Below, in pieces: positions 51,720-61,204 of a stretch of 64,000 nucleotides of DNA. Both the position numbers and the translations under genes were made by a program. The notes under the pieces were generated by a model that made no database searches, was not told the DNA's origin, and saw only the letters and a program-made list of their open reading frames with translations. This DNA comes from Rugalucina vietnamica (taxonomy: Eukaryota; Mollusca; Bivalvia; Lucinida; Lucinidae): assembly GCA_964017185.1 (NCBI GenBank), contig OZ024875.1:65591043-65655042 (forward strand). Direction: 5' to 3'. Each line of letters opens with the position of its first letter. The first letter of the stretch is position 1.

Positions 51720-51870
51720 CGGCTGTTTCGGCTACATATGCCAGCAATTTCTGCTACTTCGGCTGGTCAGGCTACTCCGGCCAGCCGAAGTAGCCTACCT
51801 CGGCTGGTCAGGCTACTCCGGCCAGCCGATGTAGCCTACCTCGGCTGGTCAGGCTACTTCGGCTAACTTC
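51720..51870. repeat. GC-rich 41-bp tandem repeat with hairpins at the array edge
   Basis: 'cggctggtcaggctact' recurs at 51760, 51801 and 51842, a 41-bp period with two full copies and a partial one. GCTACTTCGGCTGG (51753-51766) pairs perfectly with CCAGCCGAAGTAGC (51781-51794) across a 14-nt loop, and the second copy repeats this with one mismatch. The sequence is much richer in G+C than the neighbouring DNA on either side. It sits exactly at the satellite boundary. Its function is unknown; it could be a remnant of another element. Confidence 0.85.
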
Positions 51871-52340
51871 ACCCATCTAAGTTAATATAGAAAAACTGTC
51901 AAAATAATTAACCTCGAGGAACTGGTTTGATCTGGTTTTCATCAGTTTAGTCTTGCTTTCAAGCAAATATTAGGATTTATTAAAACTGAATGAGCCAATC
52001 AGGAGACAGGATTTTCTTCAGTCATATAACAAACTTGTATATAGTAAATGTATATCAACTACAAAACATCTTTGCTGAGTATGTTTAGCTGTTTAATGTA
52101 ATCAACATTGATGTTTTCGAGAGGACAATTTTGGGACAGACTTTATATTCCCTGAAATTTATGAATCTTGTCATGTGTTTGAAGTTCATCTGACACAAAC
52201 TGGGCTGTACAGCCAAAGAAGATGGTTAGAGGCTTGAAATTGCGTATTTAGAAAGAAGAGGAATTGTACTATCTATGGAGCAAAAAACAAAGTGATCAGC
52301 CTGCGCAGATGATCTGTGGAATTGTTTTCGTATAAGCATC
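51871..52340. other. AT-rich unique-looking spacer, nothing recognised
   Basis: No open frame of useful length, RNA gene or obvious repeat is visible between the GC-rich hairpin repeat and the next tandem repeat. Confidence 0.6.
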
Positions 52341-52344
52341 AACT

Positions 52345-52980
52345 GAAGATAGAGGGTTCAAACTTGGACCATAGGTACCTTGGAGGGTTGGCTTTCATTA
52401 CATGTTATCGGACTCCTGGGTCCATGTCCGGGGGTGGGGCTGGGGGTTAATATCTAGAACACTATAAAAAAAGTTTTCTAGCAGTCCAGATCTTGCAAGG
52501 CAACTACAAGAGAGTTCAAATTTGGACCATAGGTACCTTTGAGGGTTGGCTTTCATTCCATTGCATCGGATCCCCGGGTTCATGCCAGGGCGTGGGGCTA
52601 GAGGTTAAAATCTAGAACATTATAAATAATGGCTTTTCTGTGGTATAGTATTCTAGAAGTCTATATATTGAAAACCTTTTATCTGAGAGCTTTCGTACTT
52701 GGACCATAGGTACCCTGTAGGGTTGAGTTTCATTTCATAGCATCGGATTCCTCAGTCCATGCCTGGGGGTGGGGCTAGAGGTTAAAAACCAGAACACTGA
52801 AAAAATGGATGTACTACTGTGTAACTTTTACAAAAAGTCAATATCTTGACAACAACTTATCATAAAGCATTCATACTTCATACACTTTAGGTTCCATGAC
52901 ATCCGACCTCTGGGTCCGAGTCAAGGGGATGGGGCTGGGGGTCAAAATCTAGAACTCTGAAAATATTTTTTCTATTTATT
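52345..52980 (+). repeat. Degenerate tandem repeat, ~160-180-bp unit, four copies
   Basis: The phrase 'ttggaccataggtacc' recurs near 52364, 52522 and 52699, with a degraded form near 52876. Each is followed by 'ggttggctttcatt'-like, 'catcggactcctgggtccat'-like and 'gggggtggggctgg...ttaaaatctagaac' segments. Unit spacing is about 158, 177 and 178 bp. Copies are strongly diverged, so this is an old tandem repeat. No protein frame is conserved across the copies. Confidence 0.85.
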
Positions 52981-53064
52981 TCTAAATAGAAACAACTTAG
53001 GGAGATGCTTGGTCATTCATCTTTTAACTTAGTGACACTAACTTAGTTACTGTTGGTTGACCTA

Positions 53065-53975
53065 CTTTCCATGGTCCAGTGATTTTGCCTTATATCTTCA
53101 TTATCTTGACACTCAATTAGTATATTTTCATACTTCTTTCAGATTATGAGTGAGTATGACCTGACCTTTGACCCCAATAAACTTATAAGTCACTGTGACC
53201 TAATTTCACGGTTCAGTGATTTTGCCTTATATCTTGACACTCAATTAGTATATTTTCATACTTCTTTCAGATTATGAGTGAGTATGACCAGAGCTTTGAC
53301 CACAATATACTTATAGGTCACTGTGACCTAATTTCACGGTTCAGTGATTTTGCCTTACATCTTAACACTCAATTATTATATTTTCATGCTTCCTTCACAT
53401 TATGAGTGAGTATGAACAGACCTTTGACCACAATATACTTATAGGTCACTGTAACCTATTTTCATGGTTCAGTGATTTTGCCTTATATCTTTGCACTCAA
53501 TTGGTTTATGATCATAATTCTTTCACACTATGTTTGTGTATGACAAGACCTTTGACCCTAAAGTAGTCATAGGTCATTGTGACCTGATTACATGGTTCAG
53601 TGATTTTGCCTTTTGTCTCGGTTTTCTTTTGGTATATGAACATATTTCTTTCACATTATGTTTGCGTATGACAAGCCCTTTGACCATAAAGTATTCTAGG
53701 GTCACTGTGACCTAATTTCATGCTTCAGTGCCTTATATCTTGACACTCAGTTGGTATATTTTCATACGTCTTTATTATTATGAGTAAGTATGATAAGACC
53801 TTTGACCCTAAAGTACTTATAGGTCAGTGTGAGCTTATTTCACGGTTCAGTGAATTTGCCTTGTATCTCGGCACTCAGTTGGTGTATTAACATACTTCAT
53901 ATACAATATGAACCTTCAGTAGTTATAAGTTATAGTTAACTGTCATGGTTCAGTGATTTTTTTCTGTATAACATC
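53065..53975 (+). repeat. ~128-bp minisatellite, eight copies, with nuclear-receptor-type half-sites
   Basis: 'cagtgattttgcct' or close variants occur at 53077, 53214, 53342, 53470, 53598, 53726 (shortened), 53848 and 53951, mostly 128 bp apart. Each unit also carries 'attatgagtgagtatgac', 'cctttgaccac' and 'aggtcactgtgacct'-type segments. Copies differ by scattered changes, with the end copies most degraded. One short open frame (53530-53715) is a by-product. Confidence 0.9.
53315..53329. promoter_or_regulatory. Perfect inverted AGGTCA repeat (IR3) in a minisatellite unit
   Basis: AGGTCACTGTGACCT is a perfect palindrome of AGGTCA half-sites with a 3-bp spacer, the consensus estrogen response element. 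A second perfect one (spacer TTG) lies at 53571-53585, and near-perfect versions are in neighbouring units. A direct repeat with 1-bp spacer, TGACCTTTGACC, lies at 53162-53173. The sites are carried by a minisatellite, so they may be chance features multiplied by repetition. No adjacent gene is visible. Confidence 0.4.
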
Positions 53976-54275
53976 AAGGCAAAAAGATGTATGAGCATAA
54001 TGCTTTGGGATACAGGTCGAGTTTGGCCCTATGTTTGACAAAGGTCAGAAGCAGTCGAGCATGCTGTTCTGCGACAGCTCTTATTATGCATGCTATAGCA
54101 TTATATTTCTATTGGGAATATAAGGGAAATATATATCTGGTGGATTTAAAGAAAGATCATCATTATAAATAGCCCTTTAAAAGGATTAAACACAGTCTAC
54201 AATGTTCAGATATTTAAAAATACAAGATATGAATATCATACATGTGGTACAAGAAGTTGTGTCGCAACTTCAAGA

Positions 54276-54303
54276 TGTCCCAAAAAATGTCCTCTCCAGA
54301 ACA
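54276..54303 (-). repeat. Inverted copy of the 'tgttctggtgaggacattt' motif
   Basis: 'tgtcccaaaaaatgtcctct' followed by 'ccagaaca' is the reverse complement, with one mismatch, of the ~28-bp motif that appears three times in the plus orientation at 55677-56050. The foldback element lies between the opposite-facing copies. Confidence 0.7.
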
Positions 54304-54428
54304 GTATTTACCTGTTTTTGGGATGCATACTATCAAATTGCTTTAGGATATATACATCCACAGTTCAATTACTTCGTTTTACATTGCTATAAGAAATGAA
54401 ATTTCATAAAATATGAATGAAAATAGTT

Positions 54429-54436
54429 GTTATATC
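54429..54436. repeat. Target-site duplication of the foldback element, left copy
   Basis: GTTATATC, identical to 55470-55477 directly after the other end of the element. Confidence 0.9.
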
Positions 54437-54467
54437 CACAGGCGCTCGACGACTGGACTCATTTTTT

Positions 54468-54505
<38 letters not shown>

Positions 54506-55398
54506 ATTTTCACCCGTTTGGAGACCCTTACGATATGTTCATGCAATTATTTTACCTTAAAAACCTTTTCTATCAATCCTCAATCAACCCTCGTCTATGG
54601 GCTACTATATAGACAAGGTCGGAAACGCGGTGTCCTAGTTTAATTGGGGTCATGGGATTCCCCGCATCTCAAACTCGTACTTCACCCTTTACCGTTATTT
54701 CAATGCTGGGTGTCTACTTATGAGCGACTATGTAAAAGGTCTCACCCATTGCCTTCGTCAAAAATAAGCATAGTCGCCCGTAAACTTATATTTTATACCA
54801 CCACCTGTCTACTTGGATGGGATCCCGAATGTTTTTGTATGGTGACCTTTCGTTTCTAGAAATCAGTGGAAGGTCACTGTAAATATCGTATGAAAGAATC
54901 AATCCTACTGGATAATTGTATTGCATTGTTGCCATGACACTAGATCACAAAGTGTTTTGACTGGATATAAATCAAGCAACCTATGAAAACCAACGTAACA
55001 CATATCACGTGCTGGCGTAACACGTCGTGTGACCAGTGTATTTATAGTAATGTCACGGCTAGATTGCCGATTTCATTCGGGATGTCCTCCAATTCTGTTG
55101 AATGCTTTAATTGTTAGTTTTTACGGGCGGTGGTGCTTATTTTGAACGAAGGCAATGGGCGAGACCTTTTACAAAGACACTCATGTGTTGACAGCCAGCA
55201 TTGAAATAACGGTAAAGGGTGAAGTATGAGTTTGAGATGCGGGAAATCCCATGACCCCAATTAAACTAGGACACCGCGTTTCCGACCTTGTCTATATAGT
55301 AGCCCATAGACGAGGGTTGATTGAGGATTGATAGAAAAGGTTTTTAAGGTAAAATAATTGCATGAACATATCGTAAGGGTCTCCAAACGGGTGAAAAT

Positions 55399-55438
<40 letters not shown>

Positions 55439-55469
55439 AAAAAATGAGTCCAGTCGTCGAGCGCCTGTG
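54437..55469. mobile_element. 1033-bp foldback-type DNA transposon, non-autonomous
   Basis: Two arms of about 350 bp (54437-54788 and ~55117-55469) are near-perfect reverse complements. The outer ends read CACAGGCGCTCGACGACTGG and its complement. The arms also match through 'ggtcggaaacgcggtgtcct' and 'caatgctggg'. The element is flanked by an exact 8-bp duplication GTTATATC (54429-54436 and 55470-55477), which fixes its ends. Each arm holds a long homopolymer about 35 bp inside the end: poly-T in the left arm (about 54470-54503), poly-A in the right. The ~330-bp centre has no coding frame. An 8-bp duplication suggests hAT-like transposition, but the long arms recall foldback or MULE-type elements; superfamily is undecided. 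Close arm identity points to recent insertion. Confidence 0.92.
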
Positions 55470-55477
55470 GTTATATC
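55470..55477. repeat. Target-site duplication of the foldback element, right copy
   Basis: GTTATATC, identical to 54429-54436. Confidence 0.9.
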
Positions 55478-55675
55478 GGCATCTGTCTCATTTCACATCT
55501 TAATGTCTGCAGTATATAAGGTAAAATCTACAATTTTACCAAAAGTATAAAATACTGAAGCATACCTGGGGATATTTTCAAGTACAGGGTCATTTCAGCA
55601 AAGATAACAAAACTTAAAAAAAAGACATAGTGGTCAATAAACCTTAAAACCTTTAATTTATGATAGAAGGCCTAA

Positions 55676-56050
55676 TGTTCTGGTGAGGACATTTGCTATT
55701 TTCCATGTATTCTGTCAAATTATGATTACAAAATCAGTACCAGATGACAGCCAGCTCAACAGGATAGGAGATAACCTGGAATTTTAGCACATTTTCATCA
55801 CATTTTGCAACAGCAAAGCTGTATTGCATAAAAATACATTGTTCTGGTGAGGACATTTTTTGGGACAATGCATGGTAAAGTTCTTTGGAAGGCTACTATT
55901 CTTGAAACTGTTGACAGAACCATAAAGATGTTCATTTATTCAGTTACTGGGATGTTTAAGTTTATTATAGCGACAAAATTCTTAACTTACCTTGTATCTG
56001 TTGTCCTCTGATAAACCCCTTGTTCTGGTGAGGACATTTTTGGGACACAT
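55676..56050 (+). repeat. Three plus-strand copies of a 'gttctggtgaggacattt' motif
   Basis: The motif starts at 55677, 55841 and 56022, spacing 164 and 181 bp. The second and third copies continue 'ttt(tt)gggaca'. Sequence between them is only vaguely similar, so this is either a very old ~170-bp tandem repeat in which one segment was conserved or a recurrent insertion of a short element. A related 'gtcccaaaaaatgtgcattt' lies near 56230 in the opposite sense. Confidence 0.7.
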
Positions 56051-56542
56051 TTAAGGTTTTCTATGAAAGTATTTTTTTTTACACGTTTTTTTTACTCATG
56101 GATGATTTTCTGTTGGCAGTAAATAGGTCATGTACACTTCATGAAAACACTCTATTTTATTACTTAATAGTCACCATTGCAGAAAAATACATTGTTTTAA
56201 AGTGTAAATTTTAAAATGGGAATTTGATTTGTCCCAAAAAATGTGCATTTTTCACCATTACAGGAGAACTAATGGACCGATCTTAACGAAATTTTCACAA
56301 CAAGGAGCTGGCAGTCAGGCGCATAAGTAGATACTACTCTATTTGTATTAGACAAAGTATTAAAACAATTATATAGGTCCAAATGTCCAATTTTCAATTC
56401 TCTAATTTAACGTGAAAGTGCCCATATATAAGTGGGGTATAAGGGGGTATACATTACACAGACATGTTATCCTGATGTTCCGGTATCTCTAGGGACCTGT
56501 TGACAATGAATTGTCACATGAAGACATTGTAGATACAAAATG
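56051..56542. other. AT-rich intergenic DNA with a dispersed repeat fragment
   Basis: No gene is seen. 'gggacctgttgacaatgaat' with 'tgtca' following near 56491 resembles 'tggacctgttgatgatgaat' with 'cgtca' near 58303, so both probably derive from one dispersed repeat family. Confidence 0.5.
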
Positions 56543-57951
56543 TTAGCCTGGGTTCCAGTCTGATCAATTTTTTCTCTTGTTTTCTGGGTCAAAAATGACA
56601 GCCTGGGGAACTTAGATTATCCCTTGCAGTGTTCGCCAAACTGGTCAAACCCTTACAGGACCTTTGGTCAGACAGACTCTATCAGTTTGTCTGACCGAAC
56701 AAATTTTCACCTGACCAAGAATATGTCGGCAAAGTGCTCAGTCAAATTTTTCACAGGACATTCGGTCCTGTGCTGCAAAATTTTTGTCTGACCGAGGCTA
56801 GTTTTTGTCTGACATGTCAGATGGTCAGACAGATTTGGCGAATACTGCCCTTGAATTCTGAGGGGTTACCCAAGAACGACAACTCGTTCAGATAACTCTA
56901 ATGTACTATAAATAGTAACCGGAGTCCCAATTTCCTCGTTTCCGCTATTTCCGATACTATGGATTCCGTCACCATTTGTAACCTGTTTTTAATTCATTTT
57001 GTCTATAAAATTCGCTATGAATACAGAAGATAAAAAGTAGGATGCTGACGCATTCTTTGGACATTGATCCAGTCGGTGTGACGTCATAGGTCATTCGTAC
57101 GAGGTGAATTACTCGGTGTTTATCGCTGTGACAGTGATTTATTTACAATTTTGAGACTATGGGTCCTTGGGACTCACTGAATTCAATACCAATGGGTCCA
57201 GCTACCACTTTATGAGTCCAAAGCTCTATTTTTCATTGCAAATCTGCTAAAATCATTGCATCCTGGGACTCACCAGAATAAAAACTTTGCATCCCAGAGA
57301 CCAAATTATGAGTAAAAGATGCAGGATGCGCAGGTAAAAAAATCACTGCTGTGACCCTACTGAATTAAAAGCAGAAAATATGTAACGAAATAAAAATATT
57401 AATAAAAGCTTTGCATGTATTTTTAGACCTTCATTATTTCTTCAACTCAAGGTATGAACCCCGTTATATTTCTCACAAATTGTGATTTTATGAACATCTA
57501 AAATGATTAAATGACAACGATATTGACCCAGTTATACCCTCGACTGAATGAGCAAAGAGGCGGGAAAGCTGCAGTCCCGGTAACCAATATTGATTTTTTC
57601 TTACAAAAGAGTAGCTTGCCGACCGGGTCAATACTGAGCTAAATGCATTCCGGCGAAATGTCCAGCCTCCATGCTGATTATGGCTGATATTACAGCCTCT
57701 TTCTCATTATCGCGCCTCGTTATCAATTTCATTACCCCACAGTAGGCTAAAATTAGATTACCGGCTAATCAGATTATCAAAGGAAAACACCACCAGAGTC
57801 CCCAGGCGTCACTATCTACAAAAATCAATAACTGCTACCAATGCCTTTGATGTGTAATTTTATAATGTATAATCGGACATTGTCAAAAACCCAAATAAAT
57901 AGTACATTGTATTTGGAAAAATAATTATATTGACGACTGGGCCCAGGCTAA
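56543..57951. mobile_element. 1409-bp element with short terminal inverted repeats
   Basis: TTAGCCTGGGTTCCAGTC at the left end (from 56543) matches the complement of the right end (to 57951), which reads TTAGCCTGGGCCCAGTC. The 7-bp sequence CAAAATG flanks both ends (56536-56542 and 57952-57958), as expected of a target duplication. No transposase frame is present, so it would be non-autonomous, or the ends could be coincidental remnants of a larger element. A smaller element (56627-56847) lies inside, implying later insertion. Interior parts include 'tgacgtca' at 57079-57086 and otherwise unrecognised DNA. Confidence 0.68.
56627..56847. mobile_element. 221-bp hAT-like MITE nested in the larger element
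   Basis: Ends are CAGTGTTCGCCAAA (56627-56640) and TTTGGCGAATACTG (56834-56847), complementary with one mismatch. CCCTTG flanks both sides (56621-56626 and 56848-56853), giving 6 matching bases where hAT elements usually make 8. CAGTGTT-type ends are typical of hAT transposons. The interior is full of 'gtctgacc' and 'ggtcagac' segments that can fold into several hairpins. There is no coding capacity. Confidence 0.78.
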
Positions 57952-57958
57952 CAAAATG

Positions 57959-58340
57959 TATCTAAAGTTGTTGGATGAATCTAGCATCTCACAAGGGCAT
58001 AAAATTGTCACAATTTATTATTAACATACTTAACATATTAACATTACAAAATTCATTATCGGTAGCATTGGAAGTGTCATTAAGTATATTTGTGCCCCTA
58101 GTATTAATTTTGTACCTTGGTCCACTCTGTTTGGGCCGACCTTAAGGAAAAATTGAAGGTTTGCTATGCTCCTACCTACCCATCAAAATCAGCCCTACCC
58201 GAAAACTTTTAGCACATCATGTGCTTACCCATTGTTTATGATTTGTTCCCGTAAATTATATATACAGGTGCGTTTTTATGTTTTGGTGCACTCCAGTATT
58301 TTTATGGACCTGTTGATGATGAATCGTCAATTTTTTTTTT
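57959..58340. other. AT-rich intergenic DNA, nothing recognised
   Basis: Contains low-complexity A/T stretches, a T-run at 58331-58344, and the second copy of the 'cctgttgatgatgaat' repeat near 58308. No supported gene. Confidence 0.5.
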
Positions 58341-58345
58341 TTTTC

Positions 58346-58626
58346 AAGTATTAAACCTGTCGGTGAGCTGTCTATTTTTTTTTAAAGTATTAAACCTGTC
58401 GGTGAGCTGTCTATAAATTGTCTTTCAAATCTTAAATCTGTAAATGAAACTGAGTGAATTGTCTTAAAATTGTCTTTCAAAATTGACGATGAACTGCCTT
58501 AAAATTGTCATTGAAATCTTAACTCTGTCGGTGAAATGTCTTAATATCTCTATTATTCTTAAATATATCAGTGAAAACATGATAAAAGTAAACTGTCTTA
58601 TAATTAATGGTAAATGAATTATCACC
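58346..58626 (+). repeat. Minisatellite of 'tgtcggtgagctgtct'-type units, left part
   Basis: A 30-bp segment starting 'aagtattaaacctgtcggtg' is repeated exactly at 58346 and 58385 (39-bp period). Increasingly degenerate units with 'attgtctttcaaatctta' and 'ctgtcggtgaaatgtctt' follow to about 58610. The same kind of unit resumes at 60064 after the inserted element. Confidence 0.8.
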
Positions 58627-58916
58627 CAGGGATTTTTTCTGCAATTTTGGGAAGGGGCCCTAGGGCCTTTCTGATTGGGAAAATTAGCGACGTAACCCAG
58701 AATTTGGGAATTTTTCAAAACATTCAAAGATTATGATATTTTCCAATTTGACACAGTTAATTAAGTTTAATCATTTTAAATCATTAAATAATATCTTAAA
58801 ATCAAAGTTTAACATCATTTCACAGCAGTTTGATTTTCACAATGTTTAGGAACTGTTGAGAATTATTTTCAGCTGTGGTTGGGAATTGTTTCCTACAAAT
58901 TAGGAAAAAAAGTCAC

Positions 58917-60002
58917 TTAATTTCGCTGACGACACCGCCATCTACTTGACTTTGGAAAACAAAGACGACAGTGACAAACTTCAGGTGGACCTTGACAGAC
59001 TACAGGCATGGGAGGCTAAATGGGACATGGAGTTCAACCCATCCAAGTGCCAGGTGATAAGAGTGACAGCCTCTAGGACACCCCTTCAGACTCAGTATAT
59101 ACTGCATGGACAGGTCCTGGAGGTTGTCAGCAGCGCCAGGTACTTGGGGGTTGATATCTCCAGTAATCTAAACTGGAACACTCATGTGGATAGAATCACA
59201 GCAAATGCTAGCAGGTCCCTAGGTTTTATAAGACGTAATGTTAAAACCAAGTCCCCCCAAATCAGAGAAATGGCTTATCAATCCCTTGTACGGCCTCAGC
59301 TTGAATACTCCGCATCAGTCTGGGACCCGCATGTTAAGGAACAAATCAAGAAAATTGAAATGGTCCAGAGACGTGCTGCCCGGTGGACCTTAAACGACTA
59401 TGCCAGATCGTCAAGTGTCACTCAAATGCTTAACCAACTGAACTGGCAGACCCTTGAAGAGAGATGATCTGTGGCCCGGCTCTGTCTGTTTTATAAGATT
59501 GTAAATGGCCTCGTAGCTGTGCCCATTCCAGATTATATACAACCCTCACACAGAATCTCCAGATACTGCCACTCTATGACTTTCCGTCAAATTCATACTG
59601 GCAAGGACTATTATTCCTTCTTTCCACTGGCAGTTGTCCAGTGGAATGCCCTCCCAGCCAATGTTGTAGTTTCCCCAAGCCTTGAAATGTTCAAGGCAGC
59701 AATTGGGGAGCTGCATCATCCCAAACCCTAGACAGTGCACTGCTTATTTTATCCCGATTTTAAAGTTTTAGACCCATTATTTCTCATCAATTTTATGTAC
59801 TGTCTTCACATTATAAGGTGTTGATCAATCCTAGACAGTTGTTTTTATCTCCCCTTCATCATCGATCTAGATTTTAACCTTTCATCTTGACATAGACTCA
59901 CTATCATTCTTTTACCTTTATTCTTTTTCATAACCCTGACGCGCAGTGCCTGCCAAAAATGCTCGCGAGGGCGTAGGCAGTATTTGAAGGTAGATAGATA
60001 GA
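58917..60002 (+). mobile_element. 5'-truncated non-LTR retrotransposon (Jockey/CR1-group LINE)
   Basis: Only the 3' part of a LINE is present, starting abruptly at the reverse transcriptase active-site box and ending in a 3' untranslated region with a short 'tagatagataga' tail (about 59991-60002). Start at the active site means that the endonuclease and the RT fingers are missing, the usual result of incomplete target-primed reverse transcription. The microsatellite-like tail instead of poly-A is common in the Jockey/CR1 group. A target-site duplication is not convincing (perhaps 'aattt' on both sides). Confidence 0.88.
58922..59731 (+). pseudogene. Reverse transcriptase C-terminal fragment of the LINE
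   Basis: Reading from 58922 gives FADDTAIYLTLENKDD, the catalytic [FY]xDD box of reverse transcriptase, then FNPSKCQVIRV, ARYLGVDIS and NWNTHVDRI (palm and thumb motifs of non-LTR RT). Next comes the conserved C-terminal region with RPQLEYSASVWDPH, IEMVQRRAARW, NWQTLEER, LFYKIVNGL and VVQWNALP. One in-frame TGA (59465-59467) sits where relatives have the second arginine of 'LEERR', consistent with CGA to TGA decay. The frame resumes directly (SVARLCLFYKIVNG) and ends at 59731. About 270 codons, against roughly 900 or more for a whole ORF2 product. It lacks the endonuclease and the N-terminal RT and cannot be active. Confidence 0.9.
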
Positions 60003-60063
60003 ATTTGCATTGGGAATGGGGCCTTATTTCGGCCCCTAAGACACTAAAAAAATCCCTGTCACC

Positions 60064-60200
60064 AATTATGATAATCAGTTACAACTCGTTAACTTTGAAC
60101 AAGAGTCATTGAATTGTCTTCAAAAGTGTCCGCGAGTTGTCTCATAAACTGTGTCGGTGAGTTGTTTTGTAGGTGAGATAGTCAAATCGTGACAGTTCAA
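60064..60200 (+). repeat. Minisatellite of 'tgtcggtgagttgt'-type units, right part
   Basis: 'cattgaattgtcttcaaaag', 'gtccgcgagttgtct' and 'ctgtgtcggtgagttgtttt' continue the unit type seen at 58346-58626. This supports the view that the stretch in between is an insertion. Confidence 0.65.
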
Positions 60201-60530
60201 CGTACCGATTTAGATGTCTTGTTCCCCCATGAATATCCGAAAAAAGAAATTCAGTTCTTGAATATAAGTGGCCCATACATAGATTATTATATCATCTCAC
60301 CTTATAAATGCATGTTGTTGATGTTTTCTTATTCTCTATGTCTGGAGGCTTTGTCTTATGACTCGCGAAATCCTATGACAATATCAAGATGTAGCCTCTT
60401 GAAGGTTTTTCTTCCGTAAAGCTTTCTTTCAGGCTGAAGTACATGTCACTGTTTCGTGAGAAAATTATTCCATACTTGAATAATGATATGATACCATAAG
60501 AAAGTTTTAAATCCAAACTTGCACTTGCAC
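60201..60530. other. AT-rich spacer, nothing recognised
   Basis: One short open frame (60189-60419, 76 codons) has no recognisable motif and a composition like its surroundings. I see no gene here. Confidence 0.5.
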
Positions 60531-60625
60531 ATCACCGCCAGAAAGGCGTACTCGTGTAGCAAACTGACACAGCTGATAGTCGAACGCCGTTGATAAGGAA
60601 GCAGGTCACCTTGAGAATAGAATAG

Positions 60626-61204
60626 AACAGGTCCACCCTGTTCTTCGCCACTCTGGATGTCCAGTCCGCTTTCGACGTTGTCCAGCATACAATTCTCTTC
60701 GACAAGCTTCTGGATAGAAATATAAGCCCAACCTACTGGTTAATCATCAAGGAATTATATAATGGTCTTACTACAAAAGTTAAATGGCTTGGTTCACTCA
60801 GTGACAGTTTCGCCCTCAAAATGGGCGTCCGCCAAGGAGGAGTGCTATCTACACATCTTTATAAAATCTTTGTTGAGGACCAGATTCTTGAGCTCGAAGA
60901 CAAAGCATTGGGATTTGTGCTGGGGAACATATATGTTGGAGCTACGGCGGTGGCGGATGACATGGCGTATCTGTCCTCGACTCCTGAGATGCTACAGTTA
61001 ATGCTAGGCGTTGGATATAGATATTCACGGCAACATCACTTTAAAATCCATCCAACTAAGACCAAAATAGTTGAGCATAACTTCGGAAAGAAACAGTCAG
61101 ACTATACATGGACACTGGGTGATACTCAGATCATGTCTTCAGAAGAAACCACACATTTAGGGTTGAAACGGACCAATTCAAATGAATGTGAATTAAAATG
61201 TTAA
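60626..61204 (+). pseudogene. Reverse transcriptase palm region of the second LINE
   Basis: Frame open from 60626 to 61204. It gives FFATLDVQSAFDVVQHTILF (RT block with the first catalytic aspartate, LDxxxAFD), then LYNGLTTKVKWLGSLSDSF, GVRQGGVLSTHLYKIF (the conserved QG block), and ATAVADDMAYLSS, the catalytic box with two aspartates but V-A in place of the usual F/Y-A. HPTKTKIVEHN and TTHLGL (the LG block) follow. A TAG at 60623-60625 closes the frame upstream. Before it, an out-of-phase stretch reading RKAYSCSKLTQLIVE (about 60541-60585) may be the worn 'GF..G.S' RT block. The frame ends early at 61204 after a shift. Confidence 0.85.

Larger units (their letters stand above)
58627..60058. 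mobile_element. Inverted-repeat element (CAGGGATTTTTT ends) carrying a LINE insertion
   Basis: The left end CAGGGATTTTTT (58627-58638) pairs with AAAAAATCCCTG at the right end (to 60058). TCACC flanks both ends (58622-58626 and 60059-60063). CAGGG-type ends recall hAT elements, but only 5 flanking bases match, so the family is uncertain. The element splits a minisatellite whose units are found on both sides. Most of its interior is a 5'-truncated LINE (about 58920-60002), leaving about 290 + 56 bp of the element's own sequence. Confidence 0.6.

Noticed and set aside
54413-54643. 76-codon frame with a run of phenylalanines
   Set aside because: It translates the poly-T tract in the arm of the foldback element.
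57079-57086. Perfect CRE (TGACGTCA) as a promoter element
   Set aside because: A single 8-mer inside a probable transposon, with no adjacent gene, TATA box or CpG-rich region to support a promoter.
58464-58727. 87-codon minus-strand frame
   Set aside because: Lies across the minisatellite and the end of the CAGGG element. No motif and low-complexity composition.
60446-60688. 80-codon minus-strand frame
   Set aside because: Antisense to the start of the second LINE's reverse transcriptase. No independent support.
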